64,000 bases of DNA from GWF2-33-9 sp964500435 (GTDB taxonomy: Bacteria; Bacteroidota; Ignavibacteria; Kapaibacteriales; UBA2268), in the NCBI GenBank assembly GCA_964500435.1, contig CAZCNL010000003.1, positions 1-64,000 on the forward strand, given 5' to 3'. The translations under genes and the position numbers were made by a program. Under the pieces are notes generated by a model, which was not told the DNA's origin, made no database searches, and worked only from the letters and a program-made list of their open reading frames with translations. Below, piece after piece: positions 63,204-64,000 of this stretch; positions within the stretch are counted from its first letter, which is position 1; each line of letters begins with the position of its first letter.

Positions 63204-64000
63204 ATGGAAAATAATAAAAAAGTATATATAGAAACCTATGGCTGCCAAATGAATTTTTATGATACTGAAATACTCAGTGGAATTCTAAAAAATACTGGCA
63301 GATATGAAATAATCACAGAACCAGAAGGAGCAGATTTTATTTTGCTTAATACTTGTAGCGTAAGAGATAATGCTGAAAAGACTATTTATAACCGATTAAT
63401 GCATTTAAAAGCAAATAAAAAAGCAAATAAAAATTTAATTGTTGGTCTCGCAGGTTGTATGGCTGAAAGATTAAGAAAAGATATTTTTAATAAATCTGAT
63501 TTAGTCAAGGTTGTTATTGGACCTGATGAATACCGACGTGCACCTGAAATATTAGACAATTCACTTGCTGGAGAAATTGGGGTAGCCGTACGTTTAAGTC
63601 GAGTGGAGACTTATGAAGATATCGAACCACTTCGCACAAAAGGATTGAGTGCTTGGTTGGCAATTATGCGGGGTTGTAACCATTTCTGTACTTATTGTGT
63701 TGTCCCTTATACAAGAGGTCGAGAAAGGTCAAGGACAGTTTCTACAATTATTGAAGAAATGAAAAGTTTAACTGATGGTGGATTTATGGAAGTAACCTTG
63801 TTAGGTCAAAATGTGAATAGTTATTTTGATTCAAGTTCGAATAAAAATTTCCCAAACTTACTTCGAACACTTGCCAAGGAATTTCCGAAAATGCGGATTA
63901 GATTTGTTACTTCGCATCCATTAGATATGAGCGATGACTTGATTTATGCTTTAAGTGAATTTGATAATTTATGCAATTATATTCATCTACCATTCCAATC
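63204..64000 (+). CDS. miaB: tRNA-2-methylthio-N6-dimethylallyladenosine synthase, partial
   Basis: The ATG at 63204 opens a frame that is unbroken to the right edge of the window (265 codons seen of about 440). It has the N-terminal cluster-binding cysteines in TYGCQMN, NTCSVRDNAEK and GLAGCMAER, and then the radical-SAM motif RGCNHFCTYCVVPYTRGRE, followed by EVTLLGQNVNSY. MiaB adds a methylthio group to modified A37 of tRNAs. The presence of NTCSVR and RGRERSR favours MiaB over MtaB or RimO. Confidence 0.95.
   Translation, partial: MENNKKVYIETYGCQMNFYDTEILSGILKNTGRYEIITEPEGADFILLNTCSVRDNAEKTIYNRLMHLKANKKANKNLIVGLAGCMAERLRKDIFNKSDLVKVVIGPDEYRRAPEILDNSLAGEIGVAVRLSRVETYEDIEPLRTKGLSAWLAIMRGCNHFCTYCVVPYTRGRERSRTVSTIIEEMKSLTDGGFMEVTLLGQNVNSYFDSSSNKNFPNLLRTLAKEFPKMRIRFVTSHPLDMSDDLIYALSEFDNLCNYIHLPFQ

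Noticed and set aside
1..64000. tRNA, rRNA, insertion sequences, prophage or plasmid features
   Set aside because: Intergenic regions are short and AT-rich with no cloverleaf-like stretches. No transposase, integrase or phage protein was recognised among the genes.

Overview
The window is a strongly AT-rich chromosomal stretch (roughly 30% G+C by eye) with dense genes in short operons. It looks like a free-living member of the Bacteroidota/Chlorobiota/FCB assemblage. The evidence is: at least five proteins plus one partial protein end in type IX secretion system (T9SS) sorting domains; a PorD-like T9SS accessory gene is present; DUF5683, DUF2723, TonB-receptor and NifU-C genes typical of that group are present; and the upstream elements (TAATTTTG, TAATTTRCAA) resemble the Bacteroidota -7 box. 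My best guess is a Kapabacteria/Ignavibacteria-like lineage. That placement is inference, because there is no rRNA gene in the window.

Layout. 1-2.4 kb: the tail of a T9SS cargo gene faces a secreted peptidylarginine/agmatine-deiminase-like enzyme. 2.4-4.5 kb: a minus-strand operon of small membrane and housekeeping proteins (membrane protein, SemiSWEET, J-domain protein, PAP2 phosphatase). 4.5-12 kb: a RelA/SpoT homologue with a degenerate hydrolase domain, a fused isobutyryl-CoA mutase (IcmF) and ThrS. 12.2-13.6 kb: a secreted leucine-rich-repeat protein. 13.9-18.4 kb: a sulfur-type redox operon (MarR regulator, octaheme cytochrome c, cytochrome b, two YeeE/YedE half-transporters, the second fused to a rhodanese-like domain that lacks its catalytic cysteine). 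18.4-30.7 kb: a long, structured leader followed by two giant surface proteins (1834 and 2069 aa). 30.9-34.4 kb: a DUF2202 lipoprotein and a T9SS propeller protein. 34.4-42 kb: PorD, a beta-barrel protein, a ZnuA-like lipoprotein, a DUF5683 protein, PepT, class II photolyase and LysS. 42.2-48.7 kb: an outer-membrane protein, then a TonB-dependent receptor paired with a T9SS-exported beta-helix protein. 48.8-64 kb: GT2 and DUF2723 glycosyltransferases, an RqcH/NFACT protein, a NifU-C protein, a 1399-aa T9SS protein, YgiQ, an orphan histidine kinase, ThpR, and MiaB running off the right edge.

How it fits together. The cell envelope dominates: secreted or outer-membrane proteins fill about half the sequence, served by T9SS (PorD present) and perhaps glycosylated by the GT2/DUF2723 pair. 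The most distinctive functional unit is the 13.9-18.4 kb operon. It looks like a complete quinol-linked module for reducing an oxidised sulfur (or nitrogen) compound, with its own regulator and sulfur-compound transporter. I saw no tRNA, rRNA, CRISPR array, transposase or phage gene.
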